A DNA stretch of 64,000 bases from Macquaria australasica (GCA_005408345.1 SEMN01000204.1:434001-498000); one strand, 5' to 3'; counted from the first letter of the stretch, positions 45,620-57,960 are shown. The notes: generated from the sequence alone by a model not told the origin. Program-made: numbers and translations.

Positions 45620-46075
45620 AGCAGTATTAGTTGATTGATGTCAATTAGAAGAAAATTAATCTGCAACTATTTTCATTATTAATTAATCATTTAAGTCATT
45701 AGATGTCACACAAAAAAGCCAAATATTACCGTTTCAGTAGTGAGAATTCACTGCTTTTCTTTGTCTTACATGATATTTTTGGGTGTGGACTGTGTGGAGC
45801 AATTTGATGACATGATTATGTATTTTAAAGGCCCATCTAGGGACGGAATTAACATTAGCTTAGGCTATAAATGCTGCGGCACGTGGCGTTGGTTCATGCT
45901 AATTACTTGACCCCTATACAAATAAACATTAAATTAAAAAGAAATAATTTTGCTGATCCCCTTGGGCTTCATGAGATTGTGATGTCCATCTTACAGACAT
46001 TTTATAGACAAAACATTCATTCCATTAATCTAGAAAATAATTGGTAGATTGACAGTGAATACAAACATTAGCAGT
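45620..46075 (+). mobile_element. TAGGGCTGCAAC MITE with ~125-base internal insert
   Basis: The left part has TTAATCTGCAACTATTTTCATTATTAATTAATC, CTGCTTTTCTTTGTCTTACATG and TTTTTGGGTGTGGACTGTGTGG. The right part has CTTACAGACATTTTATAGAC and GAAAATAATTGGTAGATTGACAG. The intervening 45835-45960 is foreign to the family. Confidence 0.65.
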
Positions 46076-46132
46076 GCTAACACTAACACAAAGTGACAGC
46101 TTCAAAAAGCTGAATAATACCAGTGTTTTCAT

Positions 46133-46470
46133 TGGTCTAATGACCGATACTGGATTTTTGAGGCAGATACTGATATCGGCATATTTTGAGTTTAACGATA
46201 TATCGGAAACATACAACGTAAATAAACAATGTCGATACAGATGCCTTAAATTTGATTTTTTTTATTTTAAATTGTGACCAAGACACATACCAAGTGGGAC
46301 ATTTCAAAGTCGTCAGTGCTCTCTGATGGACAAACTATGATAGTATGTTTCTAAATTACCTCAAACCTCTTTAGCATGTCTGTGCTGCAATTTCTTGTTA
46401 CTTATCAGCCGACATATTATACCGATATATTTGCAATAAGCTAATTTCGTCTGATATATTGGACTGACGG
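46133..46470 (-). mobile_element. MITE family C copy, antisense
   Basis: TACTGGATTTTTGAGGCAGATACTGATATCGG, TTACCTCAAACC and CTTATCAGCCGACATATTATACCGATATATTTG are reverse complements of the 22036-22432 landmarks. Confidence 0.7.
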
Positions 46471-47564
46471 ACTTAACGGTGTAGCTCCTCAATATAGTGT
46501 GTTTGATTGTCTGGTTTCATGTCGTACTATTGATTACTATGTCAATATTACTACTCAGATGTAATACTACGAATTAAACCAACACCAAGAGCAGCACAGA
46601 GCAGTTACGATGAGTCACATTGATTGTAGGTCTCCACTAATATTACCAGTATATCAGTAGAGCAGATTATTAAATGAAGGTGTATTTATCTGTCTGGTTT
46701 TTGGTCCCAAACATGCCTCTGACAGGTTTCAAACAGATTTTTAAAAAATGATGCATTATTGAAGGTGTGCTGTCATTGCTGTGAGGTAACACTTGCATGC
46801 AAGACTCAACAAGTCCAGTGGGGACAGACCGGGAAAAAAATGCTCTGAATGCTTCCCAGTTTGAAATGGGAAAGCACTTGTGGTTTTTCAGGGGAGTGAA
46901 TTGAGTCAGAGGTATTGACTGGTAACTAGGAGAGTGGAGGAGACCTAGGGGGCCTCTTCTAATCCACGCTGACCTACTCTTATCACGCACAGCCAAGGTC
47001 AAGAGTCTAATGAGGATGGGACGCCATTAGAGCAATTAGATGGAACTACCTTATTTCTGGGGCATGCAGAGCCATGGGAGAGAGAGAGGGAGAGGGCGAG
47101 AGAGGAGGAAGACAACTACAGTAAGAGACAGACTGATGATCTGCCCAGCAGCTGCCTCTCTCGCTCCCTCTGTCTGTCTATCTCTCTCCACCCCCCCTCC
47201 ACCTGTCTTCAGACAAACACAGGGAAAGCACTCAGAGGCAACAGCACAGTGTTGCAACAGTGACACTTAGTGGCAAAGACGCTCCCTGACAGAAAGATGG
47301 CTGCAGGCGTTTTTACATGAACACAGCACTGGGTAGTTCAGGAGAAATTACAGTGAAGTGGAATGTATTATGGGTACATTTGGGGGGAATATCATTCAAA
47401 TTAAGAGGCATGGTTTATTGTTAAAACCAGGAACTGGCTCCAAGCGAATGGATGAAAATGAACAATTGTCTCCAAATAGCTTATAAATTATAGAATATGT
47501 GATTTTTATTCCAAAGCAAGAAGCTGTCATGAGAGCAGCCATGGGCGGTTATCATATTTGTAAT
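46471..47564. other. Unique non-coding DNA with GA/CT-rich patches
   Basis: GA-rich at 47075-47112 and CT-rich at 47155-47200. A 110-codon minus frame at 46670-47002 has no family pattern. Confidence 0.35.
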
Positions 47565-47903
47565 GCAGGTACGATTAGTCGACTCATTGGTTAGTTGGTC
47601 AACAGAAAAAAATGAACAATAATTTTAATAATCAATGTATCATTTAAGCAACAATGCCAAATATTCACTGGTTCCAGCTTTTTGCTGTTTCATATCATTG
47701 GAAATTGAATATCTTTGGGTTTTACTATTAATCAGATAAGACAAGCAATTTGAAGATGTCACTGTATTGCTCTGGGAACCTGTAATGGGCATTTCCACTA
47801 TTTTCTGATGTTTTATAGACTAAACCATTCATAAATTAATCAAAAAATAATTAACAGATTAACCCTTATAATATATATAATTATCAATTGTAGCCTTAAA
47901 CAT
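47565..47903 (+). mobile_element. TAGGGCTGCAAC MITE, near full-length diverged copy
   Basis: Contains ATTAGTCGACTCATTGG, CACTGGTTCCAGCTTTTTGCTG, AATATCTTTGGGTTTT, GACAAGCAATTTGAAGATGTCACTG and TTTTATAGACTAAACCATTC in family order. It ends in TATCAATTGTAGCC. The left terminus is poorly preserved. Confidence 0.75.
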
Positions 47904-48647
47904 CTCTTAAAACCTTAAAAAAAAAACAGCACAGCAAAAAAATTAGTCTGTAGAAGCTTCCCTGATGAATGAGAACAGCTAATGACTATTACTACAGTAT
48001 ATTTGTTTGAAGTTGTGCCTCATAATAAATTATTGATTACTCAGATTTAAGTTAATAAAAAAAACCACTGCTGTCATCACTGCTGATGGAGCAGAGGCAC
48101 TTTTCCTGCTTCTGACCATAAAAGACAGAAGCTGCTTACCATTGCAGACAAACCTGTCCTGGGGGCATAAGAATACATTTGCAATCTCAAACCAGCTAGA
48201 ACACAGTCATTTTCACCTTTGGTGGTAGATTTCCGATGGGACAAGGAGGCCCTGATTCCAGGCACCATGTGGAGGAACTCCAATCCTCTGAGCACTTGGA
48301 GAGCCACTTTTGATAGAAAACTGGATTACTGACACTTAATGCATGAAATGACATAGGCTTGAGGTGACATAGGCTTCACAGAGGCAAAGCTGTTCTTCAG
48401 GCAGAAATAAGACATTTGGTTGTGTTAAACCTCAGTGGCCAGAGCCAAATACACAGTTTTTACATGAATATTGGCTGAAAATGGCACATTTTGTAGAGGT
48501 ATCGAAATGATTACTGCCTGTGATGCCTATGATCTGAAAAGTACAATTTAGAAGGATATGATGGAGTATATACAGATAATAGATGTGTTTAAAATGAAAT
48601 GTTTAAAGCTCCCATAGATCATACCAGATGCTTGCTGTGTATCCTCT
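47904..48647. other. Non-coding DNA
   Basis: Tandem pair AATGACATAGGCTTGAGGTGACATAGGCTT near 48347-48376. Otherwise nothing recognisable. Confidence 0.35.
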
Positions 48648-48785
48648 GTTGGACTCCAACTAATGATTATTTTCATTACCGGTTCATTTAGTAATTTACT
48701 CTGTAGAAAGTCAAAAAATTGCACATCACAATTTACCAAAGCCCAAGGCGACATGTTCAAAAATGCTTGCTCTGTCTGAACAACA
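48648..48785 (-). mobile_element. TAGGGCTGCAAC MITE, half copy
   Basis: GGACTCCAACTAATGATTATTTTCATTACC, then CACATCACAATTTACCAAAGCCCAAGGCGAC and TGCTTGCTCTGTCTGAACAACAG match the antisense half of the family. The other half is replaced by a repeat of family E. Confidence 0.7.
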
Positions 48786-48835
48786 GTTTATAACCCAAAT
48801 GTAGAAACGAAGCATGCTGCTAGCATGGCTAATAA

Positions 48836-49061
48836 CATGGTTTATGACCAAATACCTGCAAAACTAATGACGTTCCCATCAGCCACAGCTGTACTTGATG
48901 TTTAGGGCTAATATTCTAGTCAGGGCTAAGTTTATGATGCTGGTAATAGCATGTTAACGTTGTCATTGTGACGTTGTTAGCATGTTGACATTAGCATTTA
49001 GCTCTTAGTACCGCTGTGCCTAAGTGTAGCCCCACAGAGCTGCTGGCTGTAGACTCTTAGA
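48836..49061 (-). repeat. Repeat family E, antisense fragment
   Basis: ACCAAATACCTGCAAAACTAATGAC, AACATGCTAAC-type words and CTGCTGGCTGTAGACTCTTAG are the reverse complement of 50491-50735. Together with that copy it forms a large inverted repeat about 1.4 kb apart. Confidence 0.7.
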
Positions 49062-49914
49062 ATTTCTTGCTTGATAAATTCCTCCTAGAGGATTAATCAA
49101 TTCATTTCTTTTTAAGTCGATTAATTTTCTATTGATCAATTATTAGACCCAATTGGTTCAGTGCTAATCCTGTGCCTGTCAGACTTGAGTCCATAAGCTT
49201 TTCTGATGGGATTGAGGGTGTTTGTTGGCGGGGCGCAGTATCATTTCAGGGGACACACATTTCTAAACAAGTTGGTGAGAATTGAGAAAATCCAGTCCTG
49301 CCAGAGGGATGAACCACGCTCACTCAGGGTAGTGGTGGAGAAAACAATGTTTGCGGTCTGCTATTATGGACAATGTCCTCCACCCTCTCGATGACAAAAT
49401 GTCAATGCAATGGAGTACTTTCAGTCGGTGGCTCTTTCCACTGAGGCGTGCCAAGAAGCACTTCAGGAGTCCGTCTGACTGCCCTCCACTACAATGCCTC
49501 CTCCCTCAACAGCATCAGCCGCTAGCCCTTCGTTTCCCTTTATCTACTTGCCTGCAGTCTGTCATTTACTTACTTCTCCAGAGGACTGCAATGTGATTTC
49601 ATCCCCTCACACACACAAACACACACATCCACATGTGAGTGGCTACACAAAGCTTCTCCACCCCCAAACACAAGCCCTGGCCCCATCTGTTGGACTTGCT
49701 CTTGTTCTTGTTTGTCCCTCTTTTATTATCGTTTGTTTTTTTGATGCAGAGTCCCTTGTGGATCCACAAAGTAATTCGCTCACATAATCATTCATTTATT
49801 CACTCATTCACACACACATGATTAGTCAATCTGCCCCCTAGTGCCCATTAGGAGGCATATGGTACATCAACAGACAACACACTGAACCAGCATCATTCAC
49901 TCTCTGCGTCTCAT
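49062..49914. other. Non-coding DNA with CA-rich patches
   Basis: A possible decayed MITE piece at 49090-49145 (ATTAATCAATTC, TCGATTAATTTTC). CA-rich at 49606-49640 and 49800-49818. No gene. Confidence 0.35.
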
Positions 49915-50021
49915 CCGCCAACGCTGTGTCCTTGTTTTTATCTGTGTTTATTGACTGTGAAGCTCTTTGTCACAGATGTTTTTCTGGGAATTGATTTAGA
50001 AATAAACTTGACTTGACTTGA
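49915..50021 (+). mobile_element. LINE 3' tail ending ACTTGACTTGACTTGA
   Basis: GTGAAGCTCTTTGTCACAG, GATTTAGAAATAAACTTGACTTGACTTGA is a typical fish LINE 3' end with its short tandem tail. It is 5'-truncated, with no coding part. Confidence 0.7.
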
Positions 50022-50262
50022 TCAGTCCCACCATTTGTCTTATTCAGCTTGGAGGCTTTTAGGAACTGTGTTGTCATGTACACGTAGCCCAGCTCCGTCT
50101 CTCCTCCTCCCGCGACCCCTTCAGTCGTAGCTGGCATGGAGGAGCTGAGCTCCATCTGCCAATCAGCTGTTAATCTGTACATATCAGAGAGAAATATGCC
50201 AATATGTCAGTTAGTCACTTATTAGTCAGAGTTACAAATTGTTTATCAATTCTTCTTCCTAC

Positions 50263-50302
<40 letters not shown>

Positions 50303-50490
50303 TATCCATCTATCTAATCTATCTATCTATATATTTTATTGTTAAGCCCCCTTGAGATGCATCAACCCATTTTCAATAAGGCCATTAACTATTCTATAAT
50401 GACAATGCATTGACAGACCAAGGAAAGACAATAAAGATAGCAAAATGACAACAAGCTCTTTATGACACTAAATAATAGGTAAAACAAGAC
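50022..50490. other. Non-coding DNA with CT/ATCT microsatellite
   Basis: Holds the tract at 50270-50336. Nothing else recognisable. Confidence 0.4.
50270..50336. repeat. (CT)n followed by (ATCT)n microsatellite
   Basis: A pure CT run of about fourteen units passes into ATCT/CTAT units and a short TA run. Confidence 0.95.
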
Positions 50491-51022
50491 TAAGAGTCTA
50501 CAGCCACGCTAGCAGCCCTGTGAGGCCGTACTTGGGCACAGTGGTACTTTGAGCTAAATGCTAACATCGGCATGCTAACATGTTCAGAATGACAAAGGTA
50601 ATATGCTGATATTTAGGAGTTATAATGTTTACCCTGTTCACCATCTTACTTTAGCTTGTTAGCATGTTAACATTTGCAGCTGAGGCAGATGGGAGTGTCA
50701 TTAGTTTTGCAGGTATTTGGTCATAATCCAAAGGTTTGGACAAATTTCAAATTTGACCTGATAATAATTGTTATTATAACTCATCCTGAGGGGGACGTGA
50801 ATGTCTGTACCAAATTCCATGGGAATCTCTCAAAAGGTTATCGAGACATTTCACTGAAAACCACAAATGTCAACCTCCTGGAGGTGCTAAGGAAAACGTC
50901 AGGGGATCACCAAAAGGATTAGATGGTCCCCATCATCTGGGGACCATGAATTATGGTATCAAATTTTATTGCAATCCATTCAATAGTTGTTGAGATATTT
51001 CAGTCTGGACCAAAGTGGTGAA
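50491..51022 (+). repeat. Repeat family E, longest copy
   Basis: Begins TAAGAGTCTACAGCCACGC and runs through GAGCTAAATGCTAAC, GTTAGCATGTTAAC, TTAGTTTTGCAGGTATTTGG, TGAATGTCTGTACCAAATTCC, CATTCAATAGTTGTTGAGAT and TTTCAGTCTGGACCAAAGTGG. I know this order from an abundant fish interspersed repeat. The first 245 bases match 48836-49061 and the last part matches 57357-57625, both antisense. The 82-codon frame over it is a by-product. Confidence 0.7.
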
Positions 51023-53242
51023 TCAACCGATAAACATTGGTTATAAACATTAAAAGCAAAAGCAGCTTGATTTCAAATATAAAACTATTTTTATCTTGTG
51101 TTAAAGGAGATTCTCACACACATGTTTCAATACATCTAACTATCTGTATATGTAACTCTCCTTCTGTTCATCTATCTGTTTAAATGCAACAAAATATCTG
51201 AGAACTGGACACAACGTGTTGCATCTCAGACCAGGTGCCAGACCATCAGGCCAAGTGTTTGCACCACAAATGGCAAAAGACAGACAGAAAGCAACACTCT
51301 CAGAGATCACCCGTTTCACACAGAGGGAGGATATGCAGAGATATGCAGCTGATCTGCAGTAGCAATTTATGTTCAGTGGCAACATTCAATGCCAGCACAT
51401 AAAGCAGTGTGATGGTCATATTTTCCAGTGAAAAGGGTTGTGAATAGATGTACAGTCTCCAGCACCAGCAGCTCGGGGGCTCAGTACATTATGTTGTACC
51501 AGTAGTCAATGTTGATATAGTATTAACTATGACAGTGATCGTCATCATTTTGATTCAACTTGTGCATTTAATTTGGTCCATAGGTTTTAAAAGAGTAGAA
51601 TTGGTAAATAAAATGGAGAAATTAAATAAAATAAAACTGGAGTTACAGTGTTTTTACATGACAATAGCAATATTTAGATAAAACTATTCAAACCCATAAA
51701 ATTAGAATTCTTTTGGGTATGTTGTAAGCACTTTTAGAGTTGCAAAAATCTTCTGACCCTTCAAACAAACTTTACAGCTGCATTTATTTTCATATGCATA
51801 GCTGTATTTTTGCACATTATTTCCTTTATTTAGTGCACATACCTCCACACAAGTTCATGAATGGTCAACCATAAAAACTGCCTCCTCTGCGGATCTGTAA
51901 TCAGCACTTTTTTTCTTCTCCTGATGATTTTGAAACCCTCTTACTCTAACACATTAGCATGGGGAAGAATCCAGATCGTGGGTGGTGCCAGATGTTCCCT
52001 GGGGCAACCAGCGCTGAAGCTAGACAGCCTCTCAACATCTGTGGAGGTGTACCGACTGAAAAGGGAAAGTGTTCCACAAAGATGTAACGTCAGCTTCATG
52101 TTAGCTATTGTTACATTCGGTTTGCATATGAGACAAATTAGCCGCGAGTGAAGAGAATAAGTCTAGGTTATTTCTGTACCAAGAAGCATACTGTGGGTTT
52201 ATGGCAAGAGTACTAGCAGCCAGGAGGGTGTGCAGGTTCAGAGACAATACACTGAGGAATTCAGCTCTGTGAAGAAATAAGAGTTGATGCCTGTCTGTCA
52301 AAGTGCTTGAGAAATATTAATCTGCGTTCAGAGCATGTTTTGCTGTGGACAGCTGGCCACGGGCAGTTAAACTAGCAGCAGTGTATCTCTCCAGTTCATT
52401 GGTGTTGGCCTTTGCCTTCCTCAGTCCTGGCCCCGTGTGTTCTGTGTGTTCAAATTAACATTTTATATGATGGCAACATAGCGTGGGTGTGTGATAAAGC
52501 TTGCCAGCACATAAATGAAGCACGCTGGCACTGAATGCACTGCTAGCTCCCTCTCTTTCTCTCTCTCGTTCTGTCCCTCTGCAACAACCTTGAACCAGTT
52601 TGTTAGCATCCCAAATGAACAGCAACGGCGTTGAGATTTGAATAGCATAAATAAATGAACGAGCAAACAAACCAGCACAAGGCCGACGCAGCTCTAGTGG
52701 CAATCTAGGGCTTGCACTCCCTGTGTAATGATCTGCAAATAGCTGGCTGCTGAGATAAAATTCAATTGAAACTACAAACTGCCGCTGTTGGCCACATGGC
52801 AAATAGGCTGTTATAATTTCAACCAAGAGATTTGCCATGCACCTGGTAAAATCCAAACACTTGAAGTCAATAGGACTGCTGGGTAACATCATAACAAAAC
52901 CACATGTTGCCTGTTTTTTTGCCTCCGTGCTACCATCTCATCAGTCAGGGAGCAGTCTCACATAAACTAACAAGTCTATTTCCAGAGATAGAGGGTACAA
53001 AGGAATAGAAATAGAATTGATGTAGCTGTGTAAATTTCAATAAAAGCTTCTCTACTTAATAAAATGGAAATGATCATTAATGTACATGACATGCAACCTT
53101 TAAATTGCCTTGACTGATTAATTTAATTTACCTCTCTGAACCCTGGGCTGTTTGTGTTTAGTTGTGTCTTTCGTTACAGGAAGTAGTGCCTTTTTAATAT
53201 GATTTCCAAGCAGATTCATTGACTCTGACAAAACAATCCCAA
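51023..53242. other. Unique non-coding DNA
   Basis: No recognisable gene or repeat. A CT-rich patch at 52549-52576 makes the EREREREG run in the 145-codon minus frame (52455-52892). That frame has no family pattern. The stretch 52700-52870 looks repeat-free and could be conserved. Confidence 0.35.
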
Positions 53243-53465
53243 ATTAAGGTCCACTTTCGAGCTCTTTCTGGAGCTTTCAGCCAAATGCAACCAAATGGAG
53301 GTGGATCTGCTGACATGCATTCTCAGTATCTGAGGACTTCCAGCCCATGTTGGGTTTAAAGTGATGCAGAAGTTCATTAATGACCTTTGAAAAAGTATTT
53401 TGACGAAACAATCCAAACTAAAGGTCCAATTACAAGCTTTTTCTGGAGCTTTCAACCGTATCATA
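53243..53465 (+). repeat. Repeat family D, two direct arms
   Basis: AATCCCAAATTAAGGTCCACTTTCGAGCTC-TTTCTGGAGCTTTCAGCC (from 53240) recurs as AATCCAAACTAAAGGTCCAATTACAAGCTT-TTTCTGGAGCTTTCAACC (from 53409), about 167 bases apart in the same orientation. Confidence 0.65.
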
Positions 53466-53753
53466 TTAATAGATATTGTATGTTGTTGGTCATTGTTGCT
53501 TTTTACATATATTTATATATACACCTGTTTATTTTGACCTATCTTTCTTCAGCTTTGTTGTCCACGTTTTTAGCTGTATGTCTATTTCTATCTTCTGTAA
53601 ATTGTTCTGTGTGTAAGTACATTAAAAGCAACTTAAAACCAGAGTCAAATTCCTTGTACATGTACACATACTATGGGGATTTATCACAATAATATATGCA
53701 CAATAAACAGTGAAGATACCACTATGACTGGAAAGAGTACTGCGTCGTTTAAA
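53466..53753. other. Unique AT-rich non-coding DNA
   Basis: Nothing recognisable. Confidence 0.35.
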
Positions 53754-54067
53754 CTAGAGCCCGATCAATAAATTGGCTGATATTAGCTTATTGCAAATAT
53801 ATCGTATCGCTGTATATGTCAGACGATAAATGAGTTACAAGAAGTACAGAAATACCAAAGATATGTTTTGAAACTGTTTAATTATTCGTGTCCACCAGAG
53901 AGTAGAAACAAGTTTATTTTTCAAGGTACAATGTCCTGCCCAGTGCATTTTTTGGTCACAATTGTTAATAGTGAAAATGAATATTGGCCGATATGTCATT
54001 ATATTTTTTAAACGGTCAAATATCAATATTGAGATCGGCCTCAAAAATCCTGTATCAGTCAGGCTAT
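53754..54067 (+). mobile_element. MITE family C copy
   Basis: Starts CTAGAGCCCGATCAATAAATTGGC. It continues with GATATTAGCTTATTGC, GATATGTTTTGAAACTG, GTCCACCAGAGAG and GATCGGCCTCAAAAATCC, and ends CAGTCAGGCTATAA. Landmark order is as at 22036-22432. Confidence 0.75.
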
Positions 54068-55479
54068 AATTTATAATTCTGCATTAAGGGGTTATACTGT
54101 ACGTGCAAAGGCTCTTTAGCTACATCATAGGCTACAGCTACGCGAGCTATGCTTTGTGTTTTCTCCTACAAGTTTCTGATGCTAGTAGAGATAGTTGAAA
54201 GTGAAGACAACATGAAGCAAGTTGGGGGGAAAAAAAGCTCCATTATCTTATATCTCATTTTCACTAACACCTCCAGCAAATCTGTTTTCACTGCAAACCC
54301 AGTGAAACCACAGTGACCCTGCTCTCCATCACTGTGAAAGGAACAACGTAACTACAGCGACCGCACGGATTAGTCTCCTATTCAGTAATGAATCAAGGTA
54401 GACCTTCTCACCATCGATCGTATCACAAAGTAAATGAAAGAATGTAAACACAGTTACTGTGGGGAATATAATTAAAGCAGGACGCGGCCCAATTGCGTCC
54501 GATACATCTGTCTAGTTTTGCAACGGAGCTATCAACAGGTGAAATCACACTCTGAACTATAAATCAAAACCTACACTGTAGGTATCAATGGCAGGACTCC
54601 CATTAACCCCTTGCACCAAGTATAAATTTAGCTTAAGTTGTGCTGTTTCCAGCTGTATGTGAATGATATCTGACTGGTTTGACTGAGTTCTGAATCAGAC
54701 TTAGTCACTATGAAAACTGCAGGTGTTATGTTTGACACAAAATGCACCAGTCGGGATCAGAGGGTTGATACTTTATTGATTTCAGAGAAGTGACCTAAAA
54801 CAAGCCGTTATATATTACATTATGAAAGTGACCCTCACGACACTGTCTGCCTAAACGGCCATGATTGCCTCTGACTGCCTCTTTAAACTATGCTGGTTTG
54901 TCTAACCTTGTGATTCATTTGGAGAACAACACGGAGATCAAGTGTCTGAATGAATGTCTTTCCCGCGAGCAATAAAGGAGAAGGGCCTTTCTGAGGGTGA
55001 TGCTGAAAGCAGCTAGCAAAAAAGTTTTATCAGAAAGATTGATGGTAGATGTGTGTCGGGCTGAAAGTAACTGCTTTTTGTTTTTTTCATATCAACTTAC
55101 AGTGGTCAGCACCACTGTGCACATTACCTTTCCATTATATGGGAAGCATAGCAGTGCACTGCATTGTTGAGGCTGCTGTTTATGCTATTGTACTAAAACA
55201 TACATTCTGGCTGATTCAGGATTTTTTTTTCTGCTGCTTTTCTTTTGCTATTATAATTTAGTCCATTTTTTATTCATGTCATTTTTGTTTTTTGTCATCC
55301 TATTTGTGTTGTATACACAGCGACAGAGAAAATAAATATGATTTCATTTCCTTCAAAGTGAAAAACCAAAGCACATACAGTACAAAATGGTAATGAATAT
55401 TTGGCAACGAGAATCTCACTATAAATATAAATCTGAATTTCAGCTTGTCTCTCTCTCGCCGATGACAGATTTCAAAATT
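54068..55479. other. Unique non-coding DNA
   Basis: No recognisable gene or repeat. Confidence 0.35.
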
Positions 55480-55680
55480 ATCCTCCCAAATGGGCTCCGT
55501 CATTATCTGCAGCTTGTGACTCATCACTTTCCCAATGACAGAGCGCTGTGAAAGGATTTCCCCTTTACAGCTGAGCACTCAGAAGATGACTTATAGAGGA
55601 AGGAATACCAGCTGCAGCTTTGGATTGACATCCATACAATTTTTAGAGCACATAATGAGCTCTGAATGGGTTTCATGGTA
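55480..55680. other. Candidate conserved non-coding element
   Basis: Balanced, repeat-free block (GGGCTCCGTCATTATCTGCAG, CTTGTGACTCATCACTTTCC with a TGACTCA AP-1-like site). Open in both directions without a protein pattern. Suggested by texture only. Confidence 0.25.
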
Positions 55681-56639
55681 TGGGAAGTTTTCTAGGGTCA
55701 TGTTATTTATTCAGAAATGAGAACCAAGGGCCCCCACGTTTTCTTCTTCATTATATCTCATGCAGATTACCATCTAATTGACACTGTATATCTATTACAT
55801 GACTATAAAGTAATGAGACGGACAGCTTCGCTATTTACTGAATTTTATTGACTGTTTCAAAATACAGTGCAGCTGTTTCAAACACTTTTCAAATTACTGT
55901 ACAAATTAAATTACTGTACTTAGCTTAATACTTACTGCAGCCTGAGGAACACCAGGTTTCGCTCATTTTTGGCAGTTTGTCATAAGCTTCGAGGAGACTT
56001 TTCATTGAGAGGAAATTACTTTCTTTTTCCCATCATGATTTCAATGTGCACGCAGCCTCAGGTAGCCAGCCGAAGCAGACGGGTTACCGCCAGGCAAAGT
56101 ATCATGGGAGTAAAATTTTAAAAAAGAATTACCATAGTTTTAAATTTTGTTCCCAATGTTGTCGTGTATGAAAAGACCCAAAATGAACACTGTACGCAGA
56201 TTACTTGATTACTATAAGCAAATTACTGAAACAGCATTTGTATAGGAATGATTCTGTCTCAAGTGACTCTACAGTTGTCCTGAAGCAACTAAACAACCCA
56301 GTTTGTCAGTGTGTAAGCAGACGTAGGACAGCTGGTGTTATTTTGGTTTATCCAACCTTTGAGGGTTGCCCTGACCTGATAACTACTTCAGGCTGACCTT
56401 ATTCTCATTCTGTAGAGACGCTTTAAATAGAGGAGGATTTGTGTTGAAACTGCAAGAAATTCTAAAATAACACCAAATCCAATTACTATGTGGAGAGGAA
56501 AAAAAGGAAATACTATATCAACATAATTTGAACGTTGGCTTGTTCTTAATTAGTCGAACCTCTTGCTGGGTCATGTGCAGTGCACTTTCTTAAATTACCT
56601 CTGCACTAAGTGGACTGTGAGATTTAATCTTAACAGGAC
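55681..56639. other. Unique non-coding DNA
   Basis: No recognisable gene or repeat. Confidence 0.35.
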
Positions 56640-56830
56640 AGGATGAGATTACATTTTATTGATCTCTGTAGGGAACTTTGGCCATTGCACCAAAAGTGAG
56701 AGGATTCAGCATTGAAATAAAGAAATACTGTAGATTATACAGTAAGATCCCAAACATAAAAAAGACATAAAAAGGCACAATGATGCAAAAAATAGAATGC
56801 AGATTTGTGTACATTTAAGTATATTCATAT
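56640..56830 (-). mobile_element. Probable LINE 3' end, antisense
   Basis: ACATTTTATTGATCTCTGTAGGG and CCATTGCACCAAAAGTG resemble the antisense 3' end of fish LINEs that end CAATAAA. The call rests on remembered motifs only. Confidence 0.4.
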
Positions 56831-57356
56831 AAATTAGCTTAAAGAATTATTCAGATTTATTACAATCTGTGGTTTTAATAGTTTTGGGCATCATTCCTAT
56901 TGTAATGACGAACCCCAGGTTAGCAGTTTGGAAAAGAAAACGAACGGTGGTCCGTGGTAAACATGCCACACAGTTCACAGACTGACTTCCTGGTTCAACT
57001 GTGACCCACTGCAGTTTTCCGGTGCAATGAGGCATCATTACCATTACCATTTCCAAATAAAGTGGTTAAAGATAACCGGGGTCAACTGTTGGTGGCTTGT
57101 TTACAATCTGTCTGATCATCTGGCCCCTCGTGTTTCTTGGCCCATTGGACTTTTTTGTAGCTATGTCAATGTGTTCCCAGATATCAGCAATTAATGAGTA
57201 CAATATTATCATAACTGATAGAAATGATGGTCACATCCACAAAAATAAAACCCACGTTGTTATAAACCACAATTATCCTTTAAGCAGACACACTGGACTT
57301 GACTACACAGGAAACAAGGGGGGTTCAGATGGATTACTAAAAATTACAGTTTTAGT
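56831..57356. other. Non-coding DNA
   Basis: A 119-codon plus frame starts at 57097 and runs into the family E repeat. No family pattern is seen. Confidence 0.35.
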
Positions 57357-57625
57357 GGTCAGTCCACTACTGTGGTCCAGACTGAAATATCTCAACAACT
57401 ATTTGACGGATTTCTATGAAATTCTGTACAGACATTTATGGTCCCTAGAGGATTAATTGTAATAACTTTGGTGATCCCCTGACACTTTCTCTAGCACCAC
57501 CATGAGGTTGACACTTGTTGTTTTTGACTGAAATGTCTCAACAACAGCTGTTGCAGTGGATTGTCATGAAATCTGGTGAACACATTCATGTCTGCGTCTG
57601 GATGAATTGTAATAACTTTGGCAAT
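57357..57625 (-). repeat. Repeat family E, antisense fragment
   Basis: GGTCCAGACTGAAATATCTCAACAACTATTTG, GAAATTCTGTACAGACATT and GGTGATCCCCTGACACTTTC-TCTAGCACC are the reverse complement of 50800-51015. A second, diverged ACTGAAATGTCTCAACAAC at 57527-57545 suggests an internal duplication. Confidence 0.7.
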
Positions 57626-57654
57626 CAGTTGCTTATTTCCATCCAGCAGTCACT

Positions 57655-57960
57655 GAGCAACATTATCATTCATTTGGAGTCATGTTTCTGACCACCTGAT
57701 GAATGTAAGACCAATATTCACTATCTTTTAGCTCTGTTTTTGGTCTCTACCACCTCACCAGAGTGAACCAAAACAGTAAAGTTGCAGCCGGACAGCTAAA
57801 CAATGAGCTGAAACTCACTATAAAGCTCTGTAAAGTCGAGGGGAGCTGCAGATTCAGGTGACAATTCTCTGTAGGTTCATCACTATTAGCGACTCCTTTC
57901 ACATTGCCATTTGATACGTTGTTAATAAATATTGATTATAGCCGCTTTAAGAAGTAGGAG
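57655..57960 (+). repeat. Dispersed repeat family B, copy 2
   Basis: Landmark order as at 7856-8278 but with an internal deletion of about 150 bases. It directly follows the family E piece. Confidence 0.65.

Noticed and set aside
46670..47002. 110-codon minus-strand frame
   Set aside because: No domain, no repeats, no splice context that would support an exon.
52455..52892. 145-codon minus-strand frame, the longest outside the hAT element
   Set aside because: No recognisable domain. The EREREREG run comes from a CT-rich tract, and a second frame overlaps it on the same strand. Composition looks like non-coding DNA.
57097..57456. 119-codon plus-strand frame
   Set aside because: Its second half lies in repeat family E, and no protein pattern is present.
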